Assembly (NCBI GenBank): GCA_023374025.1
Contig: SIJG01000053.1
Coordinates: 124,001-188,000, forward strand
Direction: 5' to 3'
Source: Heterodera schachtii
Taxonomy: Eukaryota > Nematoda > Chromadorea > Rhabditida > Heteroderidae
DNA: 64,000 nt
Numbering within the stretch: the stretch's first letter is position 1; each line of letters starts with the position of its first letter. The notes under the pieces are model-generated. The model saw only the letters and a list, made by a program, of their open reading frames with translations. It was not told the DNA's origin and made no database searches. A program made the position numbers and the translations under genes. Below, piece by piece: positions 39,384-49,526 of this stretch.

Positions 39384-40603
39384 GGCAATATGTCGATCAT
39401 TGGTCCCGAACAATTTTTTTGAATTTTTTTCTGAAAATTTTTATACACGTTTCAGGGGTGTTTTTGAGATGCTGAGCACGAATCCGGCCTCCTTTTTTGC
39501 CAATTTCGAACCCCAAACCCGAACTCGAACATTTTTTTTAATTTCAAAAATCATGAAAACTATGTTTCGAGGGGTCTTCGGGGTCGCTGACCACGAATTC
39601 GGCATCCATTTCGACCAATTCCGAACCCGGACTCAAACCTTTTTGGAAAATTCAAATTTTTCAGTTCTATTGCATATAAGGCACTGCGTTGAACATAAAC
39701 AGCGTAAGTTTATGTGTATTATATAAAAAATCAATTTGATTATGCATTTACGGGGTAATAATAGGTAATTTGATCAATAATGTTTTCGAATGTGGCCAAT
39801 ATTTTTTCCGTTAAACTGCCTCCACATATACTCGTCACAATAACTTAGCAATAATTTGGTGAGTATAGGGTGGGATGACTGGGATCGCGCCGCCCATTTA
39901 CGCAGTCCTCGAAAGAGCCCGCCCGATTTACACGTTTTGTCCCTTGTGTGAAGGACAACGCCACTGACAATTGTCCATTACAAAGCTGGGATTTTTGACC
40001 TGCGTCATTTTCCTCTGGCATCTAGTGCCTCCATCAATCTGTGCAATTTGACGCCCACAGATTGGAGGAATTTGGCGAAGGAGGCCCCGGTTACGCAATG
40101 GTATGCTCAGTGGTTTTGAAGTTGGCAAAAATCGAAGATATCAATGGTTTATCTGAATTGTTAGCTAAAGTGAATTTCGCTGACCGTACTATTGTTCAGC
40201 CTTTGTTATTCACCTGTTTATCGGGTTTCGTAATCATAATTTGTTTACTAAAACATAAATCAAATTTCACATTAACTTACGCTGTTTATGTTCAACGCAG
40301 TGCCTTATATGCAATAGAATTGAAAAATTTGAATTTCCAAAAATGTTCTAATTCGGGTTCGGAATTGGTCGAAATGGATGCCGGATTCGTGGTCAGTGAC
40401 CCCGAAGACCCCTCGAAACATGTTTTCATGACTTTTGAAATTAAAAAAATTTAAAAAAATGTTCGAATTCGGGTTTGGGGTTCAATTCGCCAAAAAGGAG
40501 GCCGGATTCGTGCTCAGCGTCTCAAAAACACCCCTATAAATTTGTTATGAATTTTCAGAAAATTCAAAAAAAATTTTCGGGACCAATGATCGATATGATT
40601 GCC
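39384..40603. mobile_element. foldback element, GGCAAT...ATTGCC ends, 9 bp TSD
   Basis: The flanking direct repeat CGGGAATAA is at 39375-39383 and 40604-40612. Arms of about 330 bp are inverted copies: GATCATTGGTCCCGA near the ends, then GCTGAGCACGAATCCGGCC, AAACCCGAACTCGAACATT, GGTCGCTGACCACGAATTCG and TAAGGCACTGCGTTGAACAT. It sits inside a fragment of the TTAACCGCGGTTAA family (39345-39375). The 0.56 kb loop may contain a captured exon. Confidence 0.75.
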
Positions 40604-40756
40604 CGGGAATAAGGCCCCTGATTTTAGGGCATTTTTAGGTTTCCATTCGGCTCTAGTTCGTTTTACACTGGTGGAAAAAAGTCTTTGAACAAACGTATCA
40701 TAAACCGATAATTAAATGAACCATTGCGGGCAATTGTTTATGTATTTATTAGTCCA

Positions 40757-41233
40757 CGGTTTACCTCAGTTGGGCGCGCACGGTTGGGCGCTCACGGTTG
40801 GGCGCTCACGTTTGGGCGCGCACGGTTGGGCGCCAGCATGTTTTTCCACTATAACTTTCTATAACTTTTTTCTTTGTCATCCATATCCCACAATCTTGGT
40901 ATCGTTCGAAAGCTTAACATGTTTAGAAGCTTTTTCTAAGCTATTGCTTAGCGATTAGACAATTACTAAAAAAGTTATAACATGAAATCTCAAAAAATGC
41001 AAAATTTTTGTAGTTTTTATAAATAAAATTTTTTCCAGGCTTAAAAATCTCTTCTTTTTTTGTTAGGCTAATAGAGCATGTTTAGAGCTTTCGAATGATA
41101 CCAAGATTATTGGATTTGGATGCCAAAGAAAAAAGCTTAAGTGGAAAAGCATGCTGGCGCCCAACCGTGCGCGCCCAAACGTGAGCGCCCAACCGTGAGC
41201 GCCCAACCGTGCGCGCCCAACTGAGCGAGTCCG
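40757..41233. mobile_element. foldback element with GGTTGGGCGCTCAC arrays, 8 bp TSD, inserted in the Tc1-like arm
   Basis: Direct repeat TTAGTCCA at 40749-40756 and 41234-41241. The opposite arm of the host element (about 42010-42030, inverted) retains the uninterrupted site, confirming insertion and duplication. Each end carries five tandem GGTTGGGCGCKCAC-like units (first CAGTTGGGCGCGCACGG). A central AT-rich palindrome contains TTGGTATCGTTCGAAAGCTT. Confidence 0.85.
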
Positions 41234-42082
41234 TTAGTCCAATATATCAGCTTCATATCAGCGCCAAAAAATTCCAAATGAAAATAGAATTAAGATGATA
41301 TGGCCAACGAGTGAGAGATGGTCAAAATAATGGCGGAAAAAAGTCTTAGAACAAACTTTAAAATATTTCAAAAGGCTCTTAAAAATCTGAAATAATTCAT
41401 GCAGGCTTATCTTTTGATGCTGTACAAAAAAATCTTTTACACCAACTTGGTCAGAACACTCCTTCATAGTGATCGGGACACTGCCCTTTGAATGGTGCGT
41501 CTACGACTTGTACATAAAAAGTTATACTAGGTTGAAAAATTAAATCATTTTCCCTTGAAATAGTGTAGAAATCAGTCATTTTTGAGTTGTCCAATTTTGA
41601 CCTCACCTCTATCTCAGCGGGTATTAGCTGTAGATGCACCATTCTAAGGGCAATTCGGAAGAGAATTTTGTGCTCTCTCCAATGGTATTGCTTATTTTCT
41701 CTAGAAATAGTTTCCCTACCCCCTTGGAATTTTTTTACGAAAATTTCCCCGAGTTTCAGTGTATTTTAGGGTGTCCCGATCACTATGAAGGAGTGATCTG
41801 ATCAAGTTGGTGTAAAAGACTTTTTTGTTCAGCATCAAAAGATAAGCCTGCATGAATTATTTCAGATTTTTAAGAGCCTTTTGAAATATTTTTTAAGTTT
41901 GTTCTAAGACTTTTTTCCGCCATTATTTTGACCATCTCTCACTTCGTTGGCCATATCATCTTCATTCTATTTTCATTCGGAATTTTTTGGCGCTGATATG
42001 AAGCTGATATATTGGACTAATAAATACATAAAAAATTGCCCGCAATGGTTCATTTAATTATCGGTTTATGAACCATTATACA

Positions 42083-42337
42083 TGTTACGCCCCAAAGTCC
42101 GAAGAGGAATAAAACAATTATTTATTCAAAAAGAAAAGGACAAGGGCGAATGGGGTCAAATATTGATTGGGAGCAAAGGGAACAAAATAAATGAAATGAA
42201 CGAAATACGAGGGAAGGGTCAACAACGCGGGTATTTATGGGCGGAAAAAGGGGCGTGACATACGAAGGGAAAATGGGAGAAACAAATAAAGTTAAGGGTC
42301 AAAATGGGTACCAGTCAATTGGGTCCCAACCCTAACA
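42083..42337 (-). repeat. 3' LTR
   Basis: Reads TGTTACGCCCCAAAG... to ...CCAACCCTAACA on the + strand; it matches the other LTR throughout except one base near this end (G here, C in the 5' LTR). Confidence 0.9.
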
Positions 42338-42352
42338 TCTCCCCCCTTGAAA
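42338..42352 (-). promoter_or_regulatory. polypurine tract (plus-strand primer site)
   Basis: On the coding (-) strand the bases abutting the 3' LTR read CAAGGGGGGAGA, the expected position and composition. Confidence 0.7.
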
Positions 42353-42397
42353 AGTGCCAGGCCTCCGTCCATCATCCGCATCCTCATGTCGGCGTTC

Positions 42398-44110
42398 TTA
42401 TGCCTCGTGTCCACAGTCGGAAGCTGGGAGATCATCTTTCAATTGATCTCGTCGGCCATCGTTGCCGTGCTTCCCGAGAGATCCATCGGATGAGGCTCTC
42501 TTCAGACCAAATCCATCAAGAAGAAAATTGAAATTTTCATCTTCATCCGGCTTGTACGGTTGTACACTGTTTGCCGGGAATTCTCTGGTCATGCCGTCCG
42601 AAAATTGAACGTCGTAAGTGCCTTCTTTTCGGCTGATCACACGTCCGGCGCGCCATGGCTCGTCTCCAGAGCTGGCGATCACGTTCGCTCCCACAGCGAA
42701 GAAATTCTGCTTTTTGCCACGTCCGTCTTTTCTAAAGAATTTCTTCTTATTCTGGCTCTCTCCGTTCGCTTTGGCAGTCTCAGTTCGGAATTTGTCTTTC
42801 AGACCATTTCTGATGGAGTCCGACAATCCAAGTCTGTCCATCATGTCCAATCCGAGCAGATTCTTTGATCCGTCTTTGGAAACAAAGAAATGTTCAAACG
42901 CTGAACGGTTGCCAAACGAAAACGTTGCCTTTCCTTTGCCAACAAATGGACGAATTGTCCCATCGTGGTACTGAGCGCGTTCTTGACAACGGCTCAATTT
43001 CAAAGCTCCGATTCGGCGCACAGTGTCCTCACAAAGAACAGTTCCCTCAGTGCCTAAATCAGCAATGAAATCCACTTTGGTGCCATTCACATCAATCGGA
43101 ACATCGATTATTCCATTCTTCCTCTGGTTCTCAGATTTAACCAGGAAAACCCCTCCAACGCGGACGTTGTTCACCGCTTTTCCATTCTTTCCTCCATTCT
43201 TCTTCAACCATGCCTGGTGCTTGGCACACATCCTTTCCAAGTGGCCACTCTTCTTGCACTTTCGGCAAACGGTTGTTTCATGTCGACAATTCCTCGACGA
43301 ATGGCTCAAACCGCATCGCCAACATACGCGTTGCGATCGATTGCTGCTGCGTGTTCCTGTCGAAATGCTGCTCGCATTCGACGAATGATCCGAGTTCGTT
43401 CGCTTCTTTTTGGCCTTCAATTTGGTCGCCATCAAGTTTCGTGAGCCCATCGGTTGTTGTTCGAGGACTTTTGCTTCAGCGATGGTCGACTGGTACATTT
43501 GGAGGTCTTCGACGACTCCATCATACTCGACCAGGTCACCATCCGCTGCAAGCTTCGAAAGGATTCGCTTTCTCAGCTCGGCATCCTTCGGTGATTTCAG
43601 TGCCGTCAAAAGCATGAGGCAAGAAAATTGCTCTTCGTTGAGCTTTTCAAATTGAAAATCACGCAAGAGTCGCTTATGTCTGTTGATAAAAGGGCGAAAG
43701 CTTTCATCTTCGCTTTTCGAGGCCCTCAGACATTCATAGCGATCAATCCAAATGGATTGTGGCCGGCTGAAAGCAATCTTTAGGCGCTCCTCTGTTTGGC
43801 TGTAGTCAAATTCAATGACTTTCTTCGGCAGACACGACTTGCTGTACTGGCTGAAAGCCACTTCACTCAGCTTCGTCATTAGCAGTTTGACTTTTGCTTC
43901 GTCTGCCAGTTGCGGTGCCGCACAGTCGAGGGCAAAATTGAAGCGTTCCAGCCAATCGGAAATGCTTCTATCGTCCGATGGCTCAAAACAGTCGATGGTC
44001 GGAAGCATTGGCAAAGCATGCGCATTTGCAGCTGGCGCACCATTTTGATTTGCCAATAATTGCTGAATCGCCGCAGTGAGTTGTTGGATTGCGTCGCCCA
44101 TCTTAACCAC
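42398..44110 (-). CDS. retrotransposon Gag with two zinc knuckles, protease-like domain and Tudor/SH3-like tail
   Basis: 570 aa. A Gag-like helical region at residues 35-215 contains SISDWLERF and FRPFINRHKRLLRDF. A basic Ser-rich linker (228-260) precedes two zinc knuckles: C263-C266-H270-C275 (one residue shorter than canonical) and C282-C285-H290-C295 (canonical). A retropepsin-like segment (about 335-430) has FIADLGTEGTVL and, 60 residues on, NLLGLDMMDRLG, the usual hydrophobic-LG-D signature. The catalytic triad reads DLG instead of D(T/S)G, so activity is doubtful. Residues 472-520 (VGANVIASS...GTYDVQFSDG...VQPY) resemble a Tudor/SH3-like fold. The gene ends without pol. Start is the first ATG; MGDAIQQ three codons later is as plausible. 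Confidence 0.88.
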   Translation of the reverse strand: MVKMGDAIQQLTAAIQQLLANQNGAPAANAHALPMLPTIDCFEPSDDRSISDWLERFNFALDCAAPQLADEAKVKLLMTKLSEVAFSQYSKSCLPKKVIEFDYSQTEERLKIAFSRPQSIWIDRYECLRASKSEDESFRPFINRHKRLLRDFQFEKLNEEQFSCLMLLTALKSPKDAELRKRILSKLAADGDLVEYDGVVEDLQMYQSTIAEAKVLEQQPMGSRNLMATKLKAKKKRTNSDHSSNASSISTGTRSSNRSQRVCWRCGLSHSSRNCRHETTVCRKCKKSGHLERMCAKHQAWLKKNGGKNGKAVNNVRVGGVFLVKSENQRKNGIIDVPIDVNGTKVDFIADLGTEGTVLCEDTVRRIGALKLSRCQERAQYHDGTIRPFVGKGKATFSFGNRSAFEHFFVSKDGSKNLLGLDMMDRLGLSDSIRNGLKDKFRTETAKANGESQNKKKFFRKDGRGKKQNFFAVGANVIASSGDEPWRAGRVISRKEGTYDVQFSDGMTREFPANSVQPYKPDEDENFNFLLDGFGLKRASSDGSLGKHGNDGRRDQLKDDLPASDCGHEA

Positions 44111-44427
44111 AGCTCGTGGACTTTCCCCTCAGCTCGAGAGTACTCGTTTTAAATGACGTGTCGTTCACCACTCAATTGTTAGCAGCGCCAAGCTACTAAA
44201 CAGAGTGGGTGCGCGTGGATGAACTGAAGTGTGTCGCCAAGACACAAAATCAGCGGCGCAAAATTTCTCACTACTAACAGTGTCAAACTGTTAGCAGGTC
44301 CAACAAAAAGTTGTTTATTATCGCCTAGATAATAAACAAATGCAGGCCGTCCTCAGCGATGACACAGCAAAACTCGGTTGCTGTCAAACCTCTTCCTCCA
44401 CAATCAGATCAATAAGCCCACAGTCAA

Positions 44428-44450
44428 AAGTCTGCACGGGCGTCGCCAAT
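44428..44450 (-). promoter_or_regulatory. candidate tRNA primer-binding site
   Basis: On the - strand, TTGGCGACGCCCGTGCAG starts a few bases after the 5' LTR; TGG at its start would pair with a tRNA CCA end. I cannot name the tRNA. Confidence 0.5.
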
Positions 44451-44705
44451 TCTTACGCCCCAAAGTCCGAAGAGGAATAAAACAATTATTTATTCAAAAA
44501 GAAAAGGACAAGGGCGAATGGGGTCAAATATTGATTGGGAGCAAAGGGAACAAAATAAATGAAATGAACGAAATACGAGGGAAGGGTCAACAACGCGGGT
44601 ATTTATGGGCGGAAAAAGGGGCGTGACATACGAAGGGAAAATGGGAGAAACAAATAAAGTTAAGGGTCAAAATGGGTACCAGTCAATTGGGTCCCAACCC
44701 TAACA
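44451..44705 (-). repeat. 5' LTR
   Basis: Same 255 bases as the 3' LTR apart from the second base of the + strand copy (TCTTACG against TGTTACG), implying very recent insertion. Confidence 0.9.
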
Positions 44706-44807
44706 ATACAAAAATTACGTTTGTTCAAAGACTTTTTTCCACCAGTGTATGCGTGAAATTACGCGCCAATCAATGACCATCCTCAGTTTCCTTGCCTAAA
44801 TTTTTTC

Positions 44808-45941
44808 GGTTCTAGTCAGTTTTGCGCGTCCCATAGCATTTTACGCGTCCCTTAACATTTTACGCGTCCCATGGTGTGTCCATGGTATTTTAGACGTTCC
44901 AATAACTAAGAGGGGACTTTTTTTTTGTCCTGTATTCAATAAGCTTTTTTTAAATTTCTGATTGTTAAACCTACGGTGTCATGACGGGAACCGCCCGGTT
45001 CGCCGCAGCCACTTCGCCGCGGGTTTTTCGCCGCGGGGTGCTTTTTCGCCGCGGCCAGTTCGCCGGACGGCCGGTTCGCCGCCCATAGAAAAATGTCCTT
45101 TTCGCCGCCATAATTATTGTTCAAAAAATTTTTAAAAATTTTTTTATTTTTCAAAAATTTGTTATAACTAAGGCTGAAACTATTATGCGAAGCGAAAAAA
45201 ATTAATTAAAGGTAGGTTTCTCTTTATTTTGGGCAAATTACATGTATATGTATCAGGGTAAAATTTTGGCGATGGATAGAAAAGAAGGAACGATTGAAAA
45301 AGGCGAAGCCGATTGGTTTAAATAAAAATTTCGTCAAAATGTTACCGAATATAAAGGAGGGGTTGAGTTCCGGGCGTAAAAAAATTTATAAGTCAAAAAT
45401 TTCTATCAATCTCTAATGCACAAGTATGGCCGACATTCTCACCAGCTTCAAAAATAATCAGCCATACGAAGACTCCAAACAAATTCAGCAATCGTACTAC
45501 AATTTAGTGATTTTTTAACATAATTTCAAAAAAAATTTCGAGATTTTTTAATTCTGGCGGCGAAAAGGACATTTTTCTACAGGCGGCGAATCGGCCGCGG
45601 CGAAAAAGCCGGCGGCGACAAAGCCGGCGGCGAAAAAACTCCGCGGCGAAAAACCCGCGGGGAACCGGCCGCGGCGAAGTGGCCGCGGCGAACGGACCCC
45701 GACCCTGCTCTTACAAAGGCAACTCGTACAATGGCTTAGACTAGGCCTAAGCTTTAGGCTTAAGCTTAGACCTAGCCTGAAGACTTAGGCTTGCTTGGGC
45801 CTAGGCCTAAGTTGAGGCTTTATTTTTGTATTCTATAACGATTCGGAAGGTATAAAGTTTCCGATTAACGCTTTGAAAAACAAACAAACTGTTTTTGGGA
45901 CGCGTAAAATGCCATGGGACGCGTAAAACCGACTAAAACCC
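44808..45941. mobile_element. foldback element with TTTTACGCGTCCC arrays, containing another foldback
   Basis: Ends GGTTCTAGTCAGTTTTGCG and the inverse GACTAAAACCC, each followed by tandem CATTTTACGCGTCCC units (three left, two right). TTTTTTC flanks both sides (44801-44807 and 45942-45948), a possible but low-complexity duplication. The nested element 44986-45705 and a TTAGGC-like block (45730-45830) lie inside. Confidence 0.65.
44986..45705. mobile_element. foldback element with TTCGCCGCGG arrays
   Basis: The left arm has GGTTCGCCGCAGCCACTTCG, GGGTTTTTCGCCGCGG and GTCCTTTTCGCCGCC; the right arm is the inverse (GGCGGCGAAAAGGAC, GGCCGCGGCGAAGTGG). Termini GGGAACCG and CGGACCCCGACCC match those of 38225-38844 with ends exchanged. 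A clean target duplication was not found. Confidence 0.7.
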
Positions 45942-45948
45942 TTTTTTC

Positions 45949-47451
45949 TTACTTTGTCAATGCCTACATACTTGATATGGAAAAATTGCCGAATACGGTA
46001 TCGGCTCAAAATCGCACAAAAACACTTTTATAGGTTTTCTTAGGTGCTGAGAACGATAGAAAAGCTTAAAATTGGGCGCGGAAAAGCATTTAAACCGGTT
46101 TTTGAACCGGTTTAAAACTCGAAAATTTGAGTGAAAAGGAGAGCTCCTGACCTTTCAAAACGGTCAAATTCGGACAAATTTGGTATCATTCGAAAGCTCT
46201 TGACGAGCTAAGTCTAAGAATCAAAGAATCAAGTCGAACCGACGCCATCTGAACATTGGGACAACTGAGTCCCAGTGAACATGGACACCAGTACCAAATG
46301 TAATGCAGTGAAACTGGTGCAAATAGGTCATTTTGGTTATTGCGCTAAAAAACCGCCGCACACTCGACTACGGCGGCCAGTAGGTGGGGCGAGACTACGG
46401 GCTACGGAAGAAGTTGCTTGAAAAAATGCCAAAATATCAGATAAAATATGCATATAAATTGCGAAATATGCATAAAATGCATAAGGAAATGCGTCCTAAG
46501 CAGGTGTGCGCGAAATTTCGTGTCGTTTTCGTTTCGTCCTCCTTTTCATCACTTTTTGAGTCATTTTCGTCCGTCAAAAAATTTTTCGTTTGCTTTCGTC
46601 AAAAAAATTTGCCAGCACTTAATTTTCCATAGTTTTTTTTTGATTTTATTTACCTTTTTAACTATTATTTTAAATTTCTAATATTCGAACCTTCCAAAAA
46701 AAGCAATCATGTCTTTTTTTGTCCCGAAATTTTTTTTACAAAAAAACATATAAATTTACTCAATTTTCAATTTTTCCCGGCCTCGCAATATGGACACCGC
46801 GGACGCCGCTTTTAAGAACTTTATAAAAAAAATTTCCAGCGGTGCCTATTGGAGCCGCCGGACTCTTTTGTTTTGACTTTAAAAAAATAATATCCTAGAG
46901 CCATATTCGCTTTTCCACCTATTAGGATATCCATTCCCTCAGTTTGAGGATACAATTTAAAGTTTTAAGTTTCTTATTATGGATGAAATTAGCTCAAATT
47001 TTTCGTTTTAGTTTTGTACGAAAACGATTTTTTTTATTTTCTGTTTCAATAAATTTTTCATTCTTTTCCATTTCGGATTTTAAAATTTTTTTTTTTCGTT
47101 TCGTTTTAGTGGAAAACAAATATGTATTTTCTTTCTTTTCGTTTATTTTTTGATTTAGCACACCCCTGGTCCTAAGAGCTTCAAACCAAAATAAAAACAT
47201 GTTCTTCGTGCGTTTCATCAGATTATTGAAATAAATATTTAAGAAAAAAATGCCAAAAACGAAATACATAAAAATGCAAAAAAAAAAAAAAATATTCACT
47301 GTTGACCCTTAGCAGACCCCCCCGGGTACGTCGCAGAATTACCCAAAACCCAATTTTACCTTCTTTTTTTTTTGTGGGATCAGTGAAACCGACCATCTAT
47401 TTAATTGGTAAAATTTCATGTTTAGCTATTGGTTCTACGAAGGTACGAAAT
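45949..47451. other. AT-rich intergenic, no gene seen
   Basis: Contains TTTGGTATCATTCGAAAGCT at 46180-46199 (a word shared with several foldback elements) and one copy of the GGCGGTGCC palindrome family. Long T tracts at 47020-47150. Confidence 0.5.
46838..46862. repeat. GGCGGTGCC...GGCGCCGCC palindrome, copy 2 (degenerate)
   Basis: CAGCGGTGCCTATTGGAGCC then GCCGG, preceded by AAAAAAAATTTC. Confidence 0.55.
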
Positions 47452-49107
47452 ATGGACCAGTGGAAGGCTGCTTTTAAGCAGATTTATGGCAAAACTCCGA
47501 CCAAAAAAGACTTTTCTGTTGCACCCCTCTCCATTCAAAGTTTCATTTTTCTTAAATAAAACTAAAATTTTTCTATTTTAAGCTGAATTTCCAAAAACGC
47601 TCGTCAAAGGGGAGAATAGAAAACGAAAGCGGTTGGCATTGAAAGCGGACGAATTTGGATCACCGCTTAAACTAAAAAGACCCGCGGACGGCTACACAAA
47701 GGTGGTCAAGCAATGTGGCTTTAGGCTCCTTACAGGGACGGTCCCAGGATTTGGGCTTGGGGGGTACCTCCCCCGGGCGACGACCTTTTTTTCTTTTTTG
47801 CTTTTCACACCAACTTTTTTGCGGCGGTTTTTCCAAACAATTGTTGGGGAACAAAGGGGCCGGCGGTGCCGATAGGCGCCGCCGGAAAAATTTTGCATTT
47901 TTTCGTGCGATTTGTTAACGAATTTTGTCCAAAAATGACTATTTTTGCGATTTTGAGCATTTTAGCAGATTTTCATAAAAAAATTGTGTATTTTTTGAAA
48001 AATTTAGCGAAATTTTTTGGAAGATTTGGGTGAGGCTAGGTCTGGGGGGGGGGGGGGGGGGTACCAGCTAGGAAAATCTAAAATTTTCAGCAAAAATACT
48101 AATTTTTCCTTAAAAATTTCGGGTGCATAGGGCCTTGGATCAAAATGAATGTTTCTGCATTTTATTGTCCAATTAACGACTAATTGCTTTTTTTGTCAAA
48201 ACATTTTGTTCAAAATTTTAAAATATTTAATTGAGCTCTCTTTTTTTATAACTTACGATAACAAAAGCAATTGATTATTATTATATTTAATAATATTAAA
48301 AAAATTAAAAATATTGCCATCCAATTTATCTCACACAAAATACGATTTGGCCAATTTTTTGTATTCACCCTATTTAAATCGAAGAGAATGCATATTTTAG
48401 CTGATTCACGAAAGAGCCGATGAGGCGCAGAGTTCATCCGCTGGCAATGGCACTGAGTTCGGGCGGAGTGTGCCGTCCTCCTCCGATTTGGTCCCTTTGC
48501 TGCGCGCCCCCTCCCTTTCTCTCCGGCAACTTCCGTTTCTTTCACCGGTCAAAAACTGGGGAGGTTTTCTTTCTCCAAAACAAACTGTGAGTGCGATAAG
48601 TGAATTCTCTGCCGATTTATTCAAAACGCCGTCGCCCGCGCGGATGGGAAAACGGCTGATTATCTGTGCAAATGTGGGCCAACTGCTGACCCCAGGTGAG
48701 TTCAAGCAGCACAATGATTAAAAAGCATTATAATTTTTTCAATTTAACGGAAAGATTATCTACATAAAAGAGCGTAAGATAACTAAATACTTGAAAATCA
48801 GCAATTATATTTGTCTGACGCTTAGTGAATCACTGGCTTCGGATTTCTTTAATTTTAAGAAAAATCGACGATTTCCATGGCCGAAAAGAGCGATGAGAGC
48901 AGCCAATTAAATGAAAAGGGAGCAGAAACAGAAACGGAGAGAGAATTGGTGGAGAAGAAAAAACGAACGCAACGGAAGAGAAAGAAGCAAAAAGTCGCCG
49001 GGAATTTTCTCACTGTGAATTTGCGTCGGCGACGTTTTGCGCCCATAAGCAAAGTCAAAGGAGCGAAATGGAAGAAAAATTGGAAGAAATTCGCGAAGCG
49101 ACAATGA
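47452..49107 (+). CDS. sld-2: SLD2/DRC1-type DNA replication initiation factor
   Basis: In other eukaryotes Sld2 (and the N-terminus of RECQL4) links CDK activity to origin firing in the nucleus. Four exons, 47452-47539, 47583-47701, 48401-48695 and 48860-49107, total 750 nt with consistent phases (249 aa). The start MDQWKAAFKQIYGKTPTKKDF matches the Sld2 N-terminal W(K)xxF..GK.PTKKDF motif. The middle has clustered proline-directed Ser/Thr sites (FLSPVKNW, FLSPKQT, FKTPSPARM, LLTP), the expected CDK-type sites. The basic C-terminus has FLTVNLRRRRF and KWKKNWKKF, like the Sld2/RECQL4 NFVRLN...WK tail. The first ATG gives a start directly on the conserved motif. Intron 2 (47702-48400) carries a dispersed repeat and G20. 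Identity is by motif recognition, not alignment. Confidence 0.78.
47860..47885. repeat. GGCGGTGCC...GGCGCCGCC palindrome, copy 3
   Basis: CCGGCGGTGCCGATAGGCGC then CGCCGG in the sld-2 intron, preceded by GGGGAACAAAGGGG as in copy 1. Confidence 0.7.
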
Positions 49108-49162
49108 ATTAGCAGCACTAAAATATAATTTTTTCGGGCATTTTAGCGTTATGCCGCCTCTA

Positions 49163-49168
49163 AATAAA
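49163..49168 (+). terminator. candidate poly(A) signal of sld-2
   Basis: AATAAA 56 bases after the stop at 49107. Confidence 0.5.
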
Positions 49169-49453
49169 AATGTCATGTTCCGACAAGCAAAGACATTCTG
49201 AGATAACTAGAACTGTGGTCTTAGAAAAAAAGAAAATACTGTCATGAAAAGAGAAGGGGGTGTTCAAAAAGAGGCAAGGGAGTGGCCAGACCTTTGGCTT
49301 CGTGAGGGGGTGGACTCTTATTTTACCAATTTTTAGGAAATTTATGAATGGTAGGATTAAGGCCACCGGAAAATTTTGAAATTTTTGGCCGATTTCCATA
49401 ACAAATTTTTACAACAATTGGCAATTTTTTCAAATTTTAAGGAAATTGTGGGT

Positions 49454-49478
49454 TCGGCGGTGCCGATAAGCGCTGCCG
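49454..49478. repeat. GGCGGTGCC...GGCGCCGCC palindrome, copy 4
   Basis: TCGGCGGTGCCGATAAGCGC then TGCCG, followed by GAAATTTTGAG. Confidence 0.6.
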
Positions 49479-49526
49479 GGAGAAATTTTGAGATTTGATG
49501 AAATTTCTTAAGAAAATAGTATACTT

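Larger units (their letters stand above)
42083..44705 (-). mobile_element. young LTR retrotransposon encoding only Gag/protease-like protein
   Basis: Two 255 bp LTRs, 5 bp target duplication ATACA (42078-42082 and 44706-44710), termini TGTTA...TAACA, a polypurine tract next to the 3' LTR and a single 570-codon ORF in 2.1 kb of internal DNA. There is no reverse transcriptase, RNase H or integrase. It was inserted into the right arm of the Tc1-like element. It resembles plant TR-GAG elements in design. Confidence 0.9.
40666..44747. mobile_element. Tc1/mariner-like long-TIR element carrying two later insertions
   Basis: Bounded by TA dinucleotides (40664-40665 and 44748-44749). Terminal inverted repeats begin CACTGGTGGAAAAAAGTCTT, the usual Tc1-like style. 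Without its two insertions it would be about 975 bp, with arms of about 330-350 bp and a centre at 41475-41770. A second GGCGGAAAAAAGTCTTAGAA lies inside each arm. There is no transposase, so it is non-autonomous. Confidence 0.75.

Noticed and set aside
40041..40454. ORF MQFDAHRLEEFGEGG... with a hydrophobic stretch
   Set aside because: It crosses from the loop into the inverted arm of a foldback element; the better frame in the loop is the one at 39964-40120.
44986..45705. Target duplication for the CGCCGCGG foldback (TGTCATGAC against TGCTCTTAC)
   Set aside because: Only about half the positions match; not convincing.
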